Shown here piece after piece: positions 23,706 through 34,860 of a stretch of DNA of 64,000 nt. Position 1 is the stretch's first letter. The number at the start of each line of letters is the position of its first letter. The stretch spans positions 30,209,559-30,273,558 of the forward strand of contig CM038708.1 of assembly GCA_021613375.1 (NCBI GenBank). Direction: 5' to 3'. The translations under genes and the position numbers were made by a program. The DNA is from Megaleporinus macrocephalus (lineage: Eukaryota; Chordata; Actinopteri; Characiformes; Anostomidae). Below the pieces are notes generated by a model. That model saw only the letters and a program-made list of their open reading frames with translations, made no database searches and was not told where the DNA came from.

Positions 23706-25820
23706 ATGGGCTCTCCTGTGCTCTCCGGTGCGACTCTGCTCTCTGTACTGCTGTATCTCTGTAGCGTATGGACTCAAGAGTTGAGGGATCGAGATGCACT
23801 GTGCAATGAGAACAGCTGTTTGGTGCTCTACTTGCAGCGTAAGATCTTCCTGGACGCCTGGCGCAGCTGTAAGCGTGAGGGTGGCAACCTTGTCACCATC
23901 AAGAGCCAAGGGGAAGCAAGCATGGTGGAGACTCTCCTCTCCAATATGGAACTGAGGGAGGACCAGCGCATACGTGTGTGGATTGGCTTGCAGCGGCAGC
24001 CCCGCAAGTGTGCCCCCACCCGACCCATGCGAGGCTTCGCCTGGATCACCGGAGAGCAGGACGTTCAGTACACCAACTGGGAGCAAGAAGACTCCCCAAA
24101 CACCTGTTGGGTCTCCCGCTGTGTGGGCATAAGTTATACTCCTGCTGCTCAGGAACGCCACCAAAACTTAAAGTGGAAGGATGGACCTTGTTCAGTCCCT
24201 CTGGATGGCTATTTGTGCAGGTATGCTTTCCCTGGTATGTGTCAAGTTATTAGGAGTGAAGGCAGTGGCAATGCATTGTACACTACCCCTTTTCACCTGG
24301 TCTCTGCCTTCTTGACCCACATTCCATTCGGGTCGTTAGCAACTGTACCCTGCCCTACTAAGGATGACCAGACGTTGCTGTGTACTCAGAGAGAGGATGG
24401 GACTGTGGGTTGGAACGCAGAACCACCTTATTGTTCTGATGGCCCCAAGGCAAGCTTGTGCGACAAGGACAAAGGTGGATGCCACCACAAGTGCATAGAG
24501 GATGGGGCACACTATTATTGTGATTGCAATGAAGGTTTTATCCTGGCTGAAGATAGAATGACTTGCGTTCAAATTGATCCCTGCCAGGGATCCCCCTGTG
24601 AATCAGAGTGTCTGGCAGTGATGGACAGTTATCGCTGCGCCTGCCCCGAAGGCTACATGTTGGCACCAGACGAACGGCACTGTCTGGATGTGGACGAATG
24701 CCTGCAGAGCCCGTGCGAACACATCTGTGTGAATGCACCGGGGACCTTTGAGTGCCACTGCCGTGAAGGCTACCAGTTAGATGAGGCTGGCACTTGTGAG
24801 GATGTAGATGAGTGTGCAGAATTCCCATGTGAGCATGATTGTGAGAACGTAATGGGTTCTCACATTTGCCACTGCCACCTTGGCTTTGCTCCTCTGCCAG
24901 AGGACCCAAGTCGCTGTTATGACATTGATGAATGCCAGTTCAAAGACACCTGTGAGCAGATGTGCATCAATTACAACGGAGGCTTTGAGTGCTACTGTAA
25001 AGAGGGCTATGAACTCCATTCAGACAGCTATTCATGTACACCTATTACTGAGGACAAGTCTCCCACAGTAACTGCCACCTACCCTTGGATCACACATCTT
25101 CCTGACCCAATGTGGGATGCCCCGGGGTACCACTGGTCCCCGGAGCCTGACTATGAGACTGAGACCGAGACTGATGCTCTGGATTTGTTCACAGAGCCTC
25201 CTAATGTGGAAATGCTTCCCACAGACGTGCTGTGGCTCACTAATGCTTACCAGAAGGAGACTGAAACCACCCCTCCTACTGAAAGCCCCCCAGAGACAAC
25301 TGACGTAGAATTGAATAACTTGGATCGACAAACCGTTTCAGCTGAAGTTGAAGCCTTTTTACCTTCCACTACCTCAACTCCACTGCCCGAGTACCAAGAG
25401 GATGAGAGTACCACAGTATCTACAGCGCCCCCAACCACTACTGTATCAGGTGGTTCATGGATGTGGTTCAGTAGTGCTCCAGAGGACCATACAGACGATG
25501 TTTACGACTATGAATTCACCACATTTGAACCAGAATTGCTCACCTCCACCCAAGCTCTCCCATCTACTCAGGGAATGGAAGAAGCTACTAAGGAAGTCAG
25601 CAACAGTGAGCAGACTCAGGGAAGCAGCTGGCTGCTGGTTGGATTGTTGGTACCTCTCTTTATCTTCATTGTGGTGATGATAGTGTTGGGTGTTATCTAC
25701 TGTACACGGTGCACCGCTAAGCCACAGCACAAGAACGCCACTGACTGTTATCACTGGATTGCTGGCGCTGGTGACAAAGCAGCTGCAGATATGTCGGGTG
25801 GTGGCCTAACTAAGGTGTAA
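23706..25820 (+). CDS. cd248: Endosialin (CD248)-like type I membrane C-type lectin/EGF protein, single exon
   Basis: Intronless 704-codon reading frame. The ATG has a good Kozak context (A at -3, G at +4). Visible domains: signal peptide about 1-24; C-type lectin domain about 33-172 (WIG at 92-94, W157-x-D159, paired Cys, no EPN or QPD sugar-binding motif); sushi-like module about 179-243; five EGF-like modules at about 252-287, 293-326, 328-364, 366-404 and 406-444, the last three starting DVDEC/DVDEC/DIDEC as calcium-binding EGFs do; Thr/Pro/Glu-rich stalk 445-640; transmembrane helix about 641-664; 40-residue cytoplasmic tail. The juxtamembrane YCTRC and the DCYxW motif of the tail match mammalian endosialin, which is also single-exon, has a sushi module and ends in a PDZ-type ligand (here LTKV). 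In mammals it is a pericyte/fibroblast surface receptor for matrix proteins; the same role in fish is inference. Mammalian endosialin is described with three EGF modules, so five is odd and recalls CD93. CD93 and thrombomodulin are less likely because of the sushi module and tail. Whether this is the a or b paralogue is undecided. Confidence 0.93.
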   Translation: MGSPVLSGATLLSVLLYLCSVWTQELRDRDALCNENSCLVLYLQRKIFLDAWRSCKREGGNLVTIKSQGEASMVETLLSNMELREDQRIRVWIGLQRQPRKCAPTRPMRGFAWITGEQDVQYTNWEQEDSPNTCWVSRCVGISYTPAAQERHQNLKWKDGPCSVPLDGYLCRYAFPGMCQVIRSEGSGNALYTTPFHLVSAFLTHIPFGSLATVPCPTKDDQTLLCTQREDGTVGWNAEPPYCSDGPKASLCDKDKGGCHHKCIEDGAHYYCDCNEGFILAEDRMTCVQIDPCQGSPCESECLAVMDSYRCACPEGYMLAPDERHCLDVDECLQSPCEHICVNAPGTFECHCREGYQLDEAGTCEDVDECAEFPCEHDCENVMGSHICHCHLGFAPLPEDPSRCYDIDECQFKDTCEQMCINYNGGFECYCKEGYELHSDSYSCTPITEDKSPTVTATYPWITHLPDPMWDAPGYHWSPEPDYETETETDALDLFTEPPNVEMLPTDVLWLTNAYQKETETTPPTESPPETTDVELNNLDRQTVSAEVEAFLPSTTSTPLPEYQEDESTTVSTAPPTTTVSGGSWMWFSSAPEDHTDDVYDYEFTTFEPELLTSTQALPSTQGMEEATKEVSNSEQTQGSSWLLVGLLVPLFIFIVVMIVLGVIYCTRCTAKPQHKNATDCYHWIAGAGDKAAADMSGGGLTKV

Positions 25821-27425
25821 CCAAACCGTGCCAGGGCAAGGGGAAGGACATGTACATAACGTTTTAGACTTTCACAGCAGAGGCCGGGCCAAGGGGAATG
25901 GATGAAGATCTGTCCTCAATGACATTTATTATTTGAGGAGTTTTCTATGGAACATCTATCAGTGGTGTGGGAGAGAACATGCAGGAATTGGAACGCCACT
26001 AGCACTATTTCTCTGCTGTACTATGAGAGACAATAGGACATATTCTTCTATTGCTCACCTTGATCAGGCCTGTGGGATGGTTGCTTAATCACTGCAATGT
26101 AGCAACTACACAGGCATAGTTAATGGAAAAGGACACTTTAATCTTTTTACATATTTATTTTTGGTTTCAAAAGAGCATTCCAAGGGAATAGTGTTCTTTA
26201 GGCCACACAGGAGAGAGCCATGTCATTTGCTGTTTAAGCATTTCTCATTTGGTTCTGTAAATATCAATCTTTACTGCCTGTTTCTATTCTCTGAGCCAGA
26301 CGTGGTTGATTCTGTTCTGTTGTTCTGTATTATTTGTTGGCATCCCAGACTTACTGCCAATAAACCTAGAAAAGGGGACCCTGTGCTGTACTGTATGGTT
26401 TCAAAGGCATTCATCCTCATACTTTCCATGAAATGGACAAAGTTTGTGATAGAGATATCACTTGGACATCAGTATGTTTGTTACTGTGGTGTAGTGATGT
26501 TTAACCATCACATGTGGTAAGACTGCTTGACCACAGTTGTTTGTATTTTGGTTTTCATTAATTTATAATGAATCACCCTCAGAGAATCCAATTATGGCAA
26601 CAAGCTCTTCCTGAATTTACATACTGTATGTTTGGGGGTACTTTAATTGTGGCTGAGTGCTAATCCATTTTGAGCTTTTTTGTTGAACTCTGTTACTGAA
26701 TTGCTCATTAAGGACTCCCCGTCATGTTTTTAGTCATACACATATGTCATTATTCAGCAGAGCTGTCTAAACCCACCATTCCTGACTTATCTGTGGCCAG
26801 ATTTGCATGGCTAAGTCAAAGAACTGCTAATAATAAACCTAATGAACTCTGTAAATGTTGAAGACTTTTGGTCCTTGTTGAACCACACTTAACATTTTCT
26901 TTTTCGCTTTGGAGTGTGATTCCACTTTGCTAATGATTTCATGGTTCAACAACTTCATAGGTTTCACAGAACTCAGTAGCTCGCCAACGAATGCCATTTA
27001 TATCTCCTAACACCTCTTAGGTGACATTAGATCAGAAGACTGACCCTGTGCAATGTGTAGTGCTGTAACAGAAGTGTTCTGGGAATGTCCCACGATAGGT
27101 CATCTCTCTAGTATGAGTGACGGCTGACGGCGGATGCCTTTACAACTTACGCAACTGAGGCTCTCTGCAAACCTACAAACTTCACAATGCCTTGACTGCA
27201 GCAAATAAGACTGTATGTATGTACATGTAATCTATATTACATGTTATATATATAATTTATAACTCAGTTTTTATTGGCACTTTTATTTATTGACTCTGAT
27301 GCCTTAAACCATCAAATGACAGAACAACATTTTAGAGTGGTGCGTCAGGTGCAATTTTTTTTTACCGGCAAGTATTTATTCGTTCTCTAACTAGGCTTCA
27401 ATAAAAAAATATGAAAGCTCATTCC
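25821..27425 (+). other. Probable 3' UTR of cd248
   Basis: AT-rich sequence after the cd248 stop codon with no recognised repeat or second gene. AATAAA signals lie at 26359, 26832 and 27400. The last is followed by T/GT-rich sequence suited to cleavage, so alternative 3' ends are plausible. The true end cannot be fixed without transcripts. Confidence 0.45.
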
Positions 27426-27489
27426 AGATAGAGGAGAAAGAAATCACCTGTGTTTGTTTCTTTTTCTATGTTTCTGTCCGCGGTAAGTC

Positions 27490-27840
27490 AAATACTGACA
27501 TAGCTTCTGAAATAATGACATTTCTTCTTCATATATTGACAATATCTTGAATATTATAGTAACCAGAAATAACCAGTAACCAGAATAATGACTTAATTCA
27601 TTATTTCTGAAAGTATTGAGTTAATATCTTAATAATAATGACTTATTTACTTGAAACACTGAATTAATATCTATAAATAATTTTCTGAAAATACCTCAAA
27701 ATATAATATACTGACTTTATGTTGACAGTATCTTAAAATAATTACTTATTTTCTTGAAATACTGAATTGACATCTCAAACCAATTACATATTTGAAGAAG
27801 GTAAGTCATTTTGAGAAAATAAACCAATATTTCACATACT
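27490..27840. repeat. Degenerate AT-rich tandem repeat
   Basis: AATAATGACTTATTT-CTTGAAACACTGAATTAATATCT near 27636, AATAATTACTTATTT-CTTGAAATACTGAATTGACATCT near 27735, and a looser copy near 27588 form a roughly 100-bp array of about three diverged units. Confidence 0.5.
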
Positions 27841-29270
27841 GTATAGAAAAAAAAGAAAAACAGTGGGTATAGACTTAAAAAAAAGTGTATATAGTTTCAA
27901 AAAATTCTCTTTTTCTTTGTTTTCTAAAAAGAAGAACAAAGATTCTGACATTTGTTCTTAGGTCAGAACAGAATCTACGCACTTGAGAGCACAGTTCAGC
28001 GGTGTGAGAACACGTCACAAATGTGACGTAGGTTTTCTCTCAGGACTTTCCTCAGGAACAAATTTAAGGAAAAAAGATAAGAAGATATTGGTTAATGAGG
28101 CCCAATGCTGTCCCCCTCATGACCATCTCCCACAGTACTGTTATTGTGATTAGGCATAATAAAGTTTATGTTCATGTGGTATTCTTGGACAGGCACTCTT
28201 TTCAAGCTTCCAGCAACTTCACCCCAAACTCAAAGGGATTTTGGGCAATTGATGCCACAACCTTTTTCAAGTGACTAGTGAAAAATGCTGGGAGATATTT
28301 ATAGCTCCATAAAAGCTGTTCTGTTTCAGTTTGCAGTAAAGGCTTTATCTTAGTAAAGCTTTGGGTGGCTTTGTATATTTACACCCCACTATTGGGAACA
28401 GCGCAGGTAATTAATATGTTTGAGGACAGAAAGATTGTAAACACATTCCGTCACATTATCATTGCACACTAGATACAGCTGCTAAGCTGAAAGTGTATTC
28501 TACCCATCATAAAGATTAATTAATTAAACATCATTAAAATACAAATAATAATAATAATAATATGCTCTTCAAGTAAAGCTAAAAATCAAATATATAAAAA
28601 CATATTTTAGTGCAAAGATGATGTAACAGCAAGCGTGTGCATTTTATCAATATCTGCAGCACTTCTTCTCTGCTTTTCTGACATGTATTCAAAGTGCTGC
28701 TGACCATTTCAACTCAGTGCCCTCTGGATGTCTTTGGATTTCTGCTGCAGTGTCCTAGGGTGATTTCTGAACTGAACCCTTATGGTCCACACACAGAGGC
28801 TGTGTCTGAAATCTTATTATTTTGAACCTCAGAAACATTGTGGGAGATGTTTGAAATCTTAGTGCACAGTTTGATTCATATGGTTCATTACTTTTTAAAC
28901 ATTTCTGTGCTATACATTATGTATCGATGATGTGCACTACTGTAGCTAAGACCTTTCTGACTGACACAATATTTTATAACACTTCACTTGAACCCTGCTT
29001 CATAGCATTCACAGACATAGCAAGTCATGACAGATGTCAGAGGCCTCACGGGTCACCACAACAGATTATGTTCAGTAATGTAACAGCGTCAACATTGGCA
29101 GTAACTGTCATGACAGATGCTATAATGTTTGATGTAGTAACTTATTACGTTATATACTCGTGTTTGATGCTGTAATGAGCAACCAGGACATGACAAATTT
29201 GGTTCAAACTTGCAGCTCACAAACTCACAGTACTGTTATTTTAACGGTCTGGGAAAGCTAGGGTCAGTGC
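27841..29270. other. No gene recognised
   Basis: Non-coding. A repeat-like TGACATTTGTTCTTAGGTC and TTAATGAGGCCC pair at 27945-28105 may be a fish MITE. A (TAA)n tract lies at about 28545-28562. Confidence 0.4.
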
Positions 29271-29274
29271 TGGA

Positions 29275-29819
29275 CAGGCAGTCTTAATTATTGGGCATTT
29301 TCCCAGTAGGCCTATGCACCATGAGACCAAAATAATTGAATGTATCATTTATCATTTAAAAAATGGCCCATAAAGCTTTTTCTATACTAACTTTGTACTA
29401 CCCAGGCCCCACTCCACCTCTGTTCTCTTTGTTTATTATGTGAGATGACATGACTCAAAGCCAAAAATCAAAAAGTGAAACCATCACCTACTGCTGGTGG
29501 TCACTCAGTCAATGTCAAATAGTGCAGCAAAAGCTATTTATAATTGTTTTTTAGCTAGCTCAGTTTCCTAATGCAGTTGCAGCTATGGCTGATGTACTTT
29601 TACTTGAGTATGGAGAGTGTGTACTCCATTCCACCAAAGAGTCAGTCAAGAGGGAGTTAGTACAGTGGTCCACTTTTCCTCAGCACTTCCTCAGTTTTGT
29701 AGTGGCTTGGGGAATAGCACAGTAGGTATGCATATTTAAGGAGACCTCAAGAATGGAGTTTTGGTGGGTGGTGACTGACAAAAATGCCAGAGCCAATTTT
29801 TTGTCCCAGTTCAGCCCTG
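29275..29819. mobile_element. Second member of the CAGGGCTGGAC hAT-like family
   Basis: Starts CAGTGCTGGAC and ends GTCCCAGTTCAGCCCTG. The inner right end, AATGCCAGAGCCAATTTTTT, is close to the corresponding part of the copy at 6383-7297. It is shorter (545 bp) and has no coding frame. Confidence 0.6.
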
Positions 29820-29824
29820 ACTAC

Positions 29825-31700
29825 CATCATCACATTTACCTCAGTTTTCAGGTTCATTTCATGGTCATTTGCTACATTACCAAAGCACTGTGACAACTTT
29901 TGGAAATCTACTAATTTCTGGCTCCTGAGTCAGTCTGGCTTCACTGCTGACTTATGGAAAGTATTTGGTTGAGAGTTGAGTGAATGAACAAGCAGTTTTA
30001 AACAGTGTTTTACTTTTTAAAAGCAGCTTTCCAAAAAGAAAAGAAGAAGCAAAGTCTTGTGGTGCTGATGTAGAAGACGCGGGAAACATGGCACCTCAGG
30101 TGAATGCTCTTTTATATAACACAGCAGTAAGGAGAGAAATCACCGACCAGTGCCAACTGAATGGCTGGATCAATGCAGACAGGTTACTTCGGACCACACA
30201 AATGACGAAAGACACTATACTGCACCAACTACTCCATGTTTATACATCTTCCATCTAAAAATAAGAATTTAGATTCTCTCTTACTGTGAATCCGGCACTT
30301 TCCATGAGCATCCCTGCGTGTACGGTCACAGAGGTCAAAAGCGGGACACCCACTTGACATAACATACATCACAACCGTATACTACCCAATAGATGGGATC
30401 AAATAGTCATTCTACACCTCTGCACCGTTTGCTGCCGTGCTGTCTGATAGGAGTCATCAAAAGAGGCACTTGACTTCGGCTGCCTTTCCATTTCCTGTCA
30501 GACTCTGGGGATTAGTATTGGTTGGGTTTATCATGCCTGAGTGGAGTGAAGAGGCATTCTGTACCCTGCTTCTTATCTCCTTTTTTGTTTTTTTCCTCCT
30601 CCAATTATGCCTGAAATGCTGTTAAGAAGGTGCAGTGACACTGATACCAATTATGATACGCATAGATACGATATGCATAGAGTGCTGGAATGGATATGGA
30701 CCTAGTGTTGTGTAGCCTTATGTTGCTGTCTTGTGTTTCAACCCTTCAAACATCTGGGATTTTTCATCTCTGAGCTCTCTTTACTGTTCAGGCCAACCGC
30801 ATAGTTTTACGTGATTTGTGTGGCAGTAATAGAATGAATCCTGCCAGTTGTGCTTCACCGAACCACTCTGCAGAACTCCTCACTCTTCTGTCCAAAACTG
30901 CAAGTACAAGCACTTTCAGATTAATGGATATTTTATTTAAACTCTTGGTGTTAAGAAAAAACACACTCAAATTTGGCAGAAGGCAGGGAAAGCTAATTAT
31001 CTGTGTAGGTTCAGTGCCAGGGATGACTGTAGGCTTAGAGGTTTTACAACAGATCATAAAAAACTACATTTTTAAGTCATTTTGGACTATCAATCGGAAA
31101 TCAGTGTTGGGGCAACACTGTGACTGGAAAGACATCAACAAATCTTAAAAAAACCTTAGTTCACAAAGCTTAGTTTACAAATACATATCAATTTAACACA
31201 TTTTTCTCATTGAATATTGAGCTTCTGTGGGCTAGAGTGATGAGAATGAGAGAAATTGAGGGCATGAGACTTGGAGTGAGTGTGTCATGACAGAATAATT
31301 AGAATAATTTAGATCAGACACACCAAATCTAATAATGAGTTAACATTATTATTACAACTATCAATAAATTCTGAGCATATGATCAAGATCATGTTACTCA
31401 CTTACCTGAACCTGCCTCTTTTTCTGCAAAAGGAATTGAATATCTATAGCTGAACTGCTGACCACACACACACACACAGTTACGTTATAGTATCATCTCT
31501 TCATATCTTATCATTCTATAACATTAATTAGCTAATACACGAACAGACAGCACTACTCTAACACCTTAGCTTTAATAACACACAGACTAACCAACAGCAC
31601 AGCAGCTACAGCTTCTCTCACTCCTTTATAACAGTAAACAGACCACCTGCAGCATTAGCCTGCTAAACTAAAATAAACCCTCAGATAGTCACTCCTAGCT
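29825..31700. other. No gene recognised
   Basis: Two open frames of 92 and 110 codons (29980-30258 and 30816-31148) show no domain I know and no flanking splice signals that would make them credible. Confidence 0.4.
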
Positions 31701-32091
31701 AACAATAACAGAATAAAGAGTCATCAGAAATATGGGTTAGGGTTTGAGCTAGTCCAACAATGACTGCAATGTGTTGGTTCTGAGTGATAAAGTACAAAAA
31801 TACTACTTTACAAAACTTACTAGACACACAACACCACTCAGATAAAACACTGGCACCATGTGTGCGCTGCTGCACTGAGAAAGAGAAGCTGGATCATACC
31901 ATTTTGCAAGGCAAAGGAGGGGGGCTGCTGTATTTTCGTTGTTAAAATAATTGGTTTAACCATATATTCTCTGTAGTTTTAACATTTTTAGCTTGCCAGA
32001 GACAAATTAACGTTAAAAGAAAAAAAAACTGTGTTTTTTCTACTGTAATCTTTAGGGGGGCTGAGGCTCAATTTAGCTAGCTACGCCCCTG
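31700..32091. mobile_element. hAT-type element end (CAGGGGCGTAGCTAG terminus)
   Basis: Ends TTAGCTAGCTACGCCCCTG, the inverse of the CAGGGGCGTAGCTAG terminus of known fish hAT elements. The matching left end is not found, so the copy is truncated; the left limit is a guess. Confidence 0.45.
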
Positions 32092-34860
32092 TTCAGTGCC
32101 ATGCAAAATAATAACCTGTTTAGCAGACATACAGAAAGGGGCAGTCCTCAAATCAGACTATACAGAAACCACTGAAGACAATCTCTAGATTTTCTCCAAA
32201 AATTGATACTCGCTGCTCTTTTTGACTGATATTTTGAAGAATGGAAGTTTGTCATGTTACATTATAGTGTTGCATTTTGACCCAAATGTCATAAAAGAGG
32301 CGACCCGAGTACTGCCAGAATGGGCCGTACTGGTATATCCTGTGAAAAAGACACATCATAGCTTTCACAGGAAATTAATGTGTCATCTAAACAAACTGAA
32401 GCTAAATGCCTTTCAAGTCTTGAAACATCATTCATTTGTCTGTAGCACCACTGAACTATGGCATATTAAAGTTTGTTTCCAACAGCATGTCTCCTCTTCT
32501 GATGTGAAGCCAAAGTCAAAGAGTCATGCCCTATTTTCTCAAGCACTTGGATTACCCGCCCAGTTCATGGAATTCCCTTTGAGCCAGCTTCAGTCTTGTT
32601 TTCTCTTTCTTTTCTCTAGGTCACTAGGTCTGGGAGGTTGTCTCTCATATACAGCACATACTTCGATGTTTTATTAATGCTCTAACTGCATCTCCACCTG
32701 TCTTTATTTCATACATCGTTTTATAACACTGTCATCACATCTTAACATATTCTTTGTTTACCAGAAGAATAACCGAAAGATATTCTTTTCTGTCTCGTGG
32801 ACAAGGTACACACCATCCACAATGTTGATTCATTTGCTTTCACAAGCCGCTTTGCAGATGTGCAGGTCATGCTACAGTGCTTTCCCACACCAACCTCTTT
32901 AATCTCTTGCACAGTGTTTTGACATCAGGCCTGGTGTAGTCATAGCTCTCTATCTGTGAGTCAATGCAAACACAAGTGAGACAAATCTATTAAAGGAACA
33001 GTCTGTCATTAGTTCATAGTATTATGTGGTTCTTTATCAAAAATACATAGTAGAGTATTAAAAAGTGGGATAAAATTCATGTTATGGCATATGATAAATG
33101 TCTTTGTTAGCCTTTTATTTAAAGGCTACAATATTGGGGACTTCATAACATATGCATAAGCACTGAACAACTCATTTGTAAAGCAAGAAATGAGTATATA
33201 ATCAGTGTATGGCAGTAATCATAATGATTTATAAGGCAAATGACACTGACCTATGGTGACAGAATATACAGCACTGTTATAAAACATCTTTCCCAAGCAA
33301 TGGAATGTTAAAGTTTAGATGATTTTTTGTTTGCAACATTCCAAAATGAACTAAAATAACTAAAATAACTAGCTATACCTGAATAGCCTTGTCTCATAAT
33401 ACCACTTTGTACTCAATAGTAATCAAGAGTCACAGCTGCATCAAGTCTGCCATCAGGACAACATGACAGAATGAAATATTCTAACCTCTTGTCAATTATG
33501 TTGATTTGACACGCAGCCAATGAAAGGAAGAATGGGCCGAGACCCAGTCCCTGCAAGAATCCACGCTCAGTAGCGGAAAAAGGAGAGATAGATGCAAAAC
33601 AAGAGTTTACGCTGGTGTTGCTTTTAAGATGTTTTCTTACAAGAGGGGTGAACACCAAAACCTTTTGGTAATAATATATATCAATTCTACATCATTTGAA
33701 AAACAATCAATACAGTTATTTCTGTTAAGCTGACCTGTAGCGACTAACAAGTAACTGTGTTACTACTTAATAGAAAGTGTTGATCAAAATAATATAAATG
33801 CAATAACGATTACTAATGAAAACAGTACACGTACTTTTGATGCTTAAGTAATGTAATGTGAGTAATCGGAAGTAATTGTATTGTGGTATTAAAGTGAAAA
33901 AAGACTGGTATAACATTTTATCATTGTACTCTCTTTTTTACTTTTACTGTGGGGTGCAGAAGCCTGAGACTTTGAAAAGCTTTTGTTTTTGAAAAAAAGT
34001 TGTTTAAAATTTGGTGTGCTGCTGACCACGTACAGGCCTTTGTACAGAAAGCAAAAAGTTAGTTTTTTTTGTAGTTCTTTTCCTTCCATTGAAGCTCAGG
34101 AGGATTCACTCCATCTAACAAGGTGCTTGGTAAAAGCAGAAACTGTAAAGACAAGAGGGAAGCCAGCATCTCTTTATGACAGAAGAATTCCACACTTTAA
34201 TTCATTTTTGCGCTTAGTTAAGTAGCCAGATAGTGGGTGGTAATTGTGTCTAATAACTGTGCAGTTACACATTAACTATACACGCAATAACAAAGTACTG
34301 GTGTACTTGCTGTTACAGGTGGATTATAGTAGTAGAACTTATGTAACTAAACACTTGTATAACCAGATTATACACATGTAATTACAGAAGTCTTCATAGC
34401 TGAAGTGGCATATCTTCAGTTGTGTAATTATGCAAGTGTAGTGGGTTTTTCACTTCACAGTTTTCACACTTGTTATGTTTTATTTTCCAGCTGTTGGTAG
34501 CTACAGTTATGCTGTACATAAGCAAAAGGTTTCTTTAATAGTTTCACCACTCAGATGTCTCATCTCCGTCTTTTCCTGCTCTATCTCAGCTCACACATAC
34601 TCACAACCTCCCTCACTCTTCCAAACCCTGCCCTTGACAAAGAGAGTCTTTAGCAAGATAATCCAGTGCAATAAATGCTGCATACAAAAGCTTTTCTAGA
34701 ACGCTCTACAGTACTAACATACTAGCAGGAAATATGGTCGGTACAAATGTAACTGTTGCTCCTTGAATACCAGATGACTATCAGAGCGAGGATCAAGGCA
34801 AACAAAGTCATGTGTGATGGAGCCTCCTTTATAAACAGCATTGTCACACTCATTTATTCT
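32092..34860. other. No gene recognised
   Basis: A 151-codon open frame at 32222-32677 has no recognisable domain and uneven composition. The 33720-34450 stretch is rich in TAACTGTGTTAC and TGTAATTACA-like near-palindromes and is probably old repeat. Confidence 0.4.

Noticed and set aside
23625..24164. 179-codon open frame on the minus strand across the start of cd248
   Set aside because: It is the antisense shadow of the lectin-domain coding sequence and the GA tract; its low-complexity end is simply translated CT repeat.
32222..32677. 151-codon open frame
   Set aside because: No domain, poor codon character and no splice or promoter context; a frame this long is possible by chance in six frames of 64 kb.
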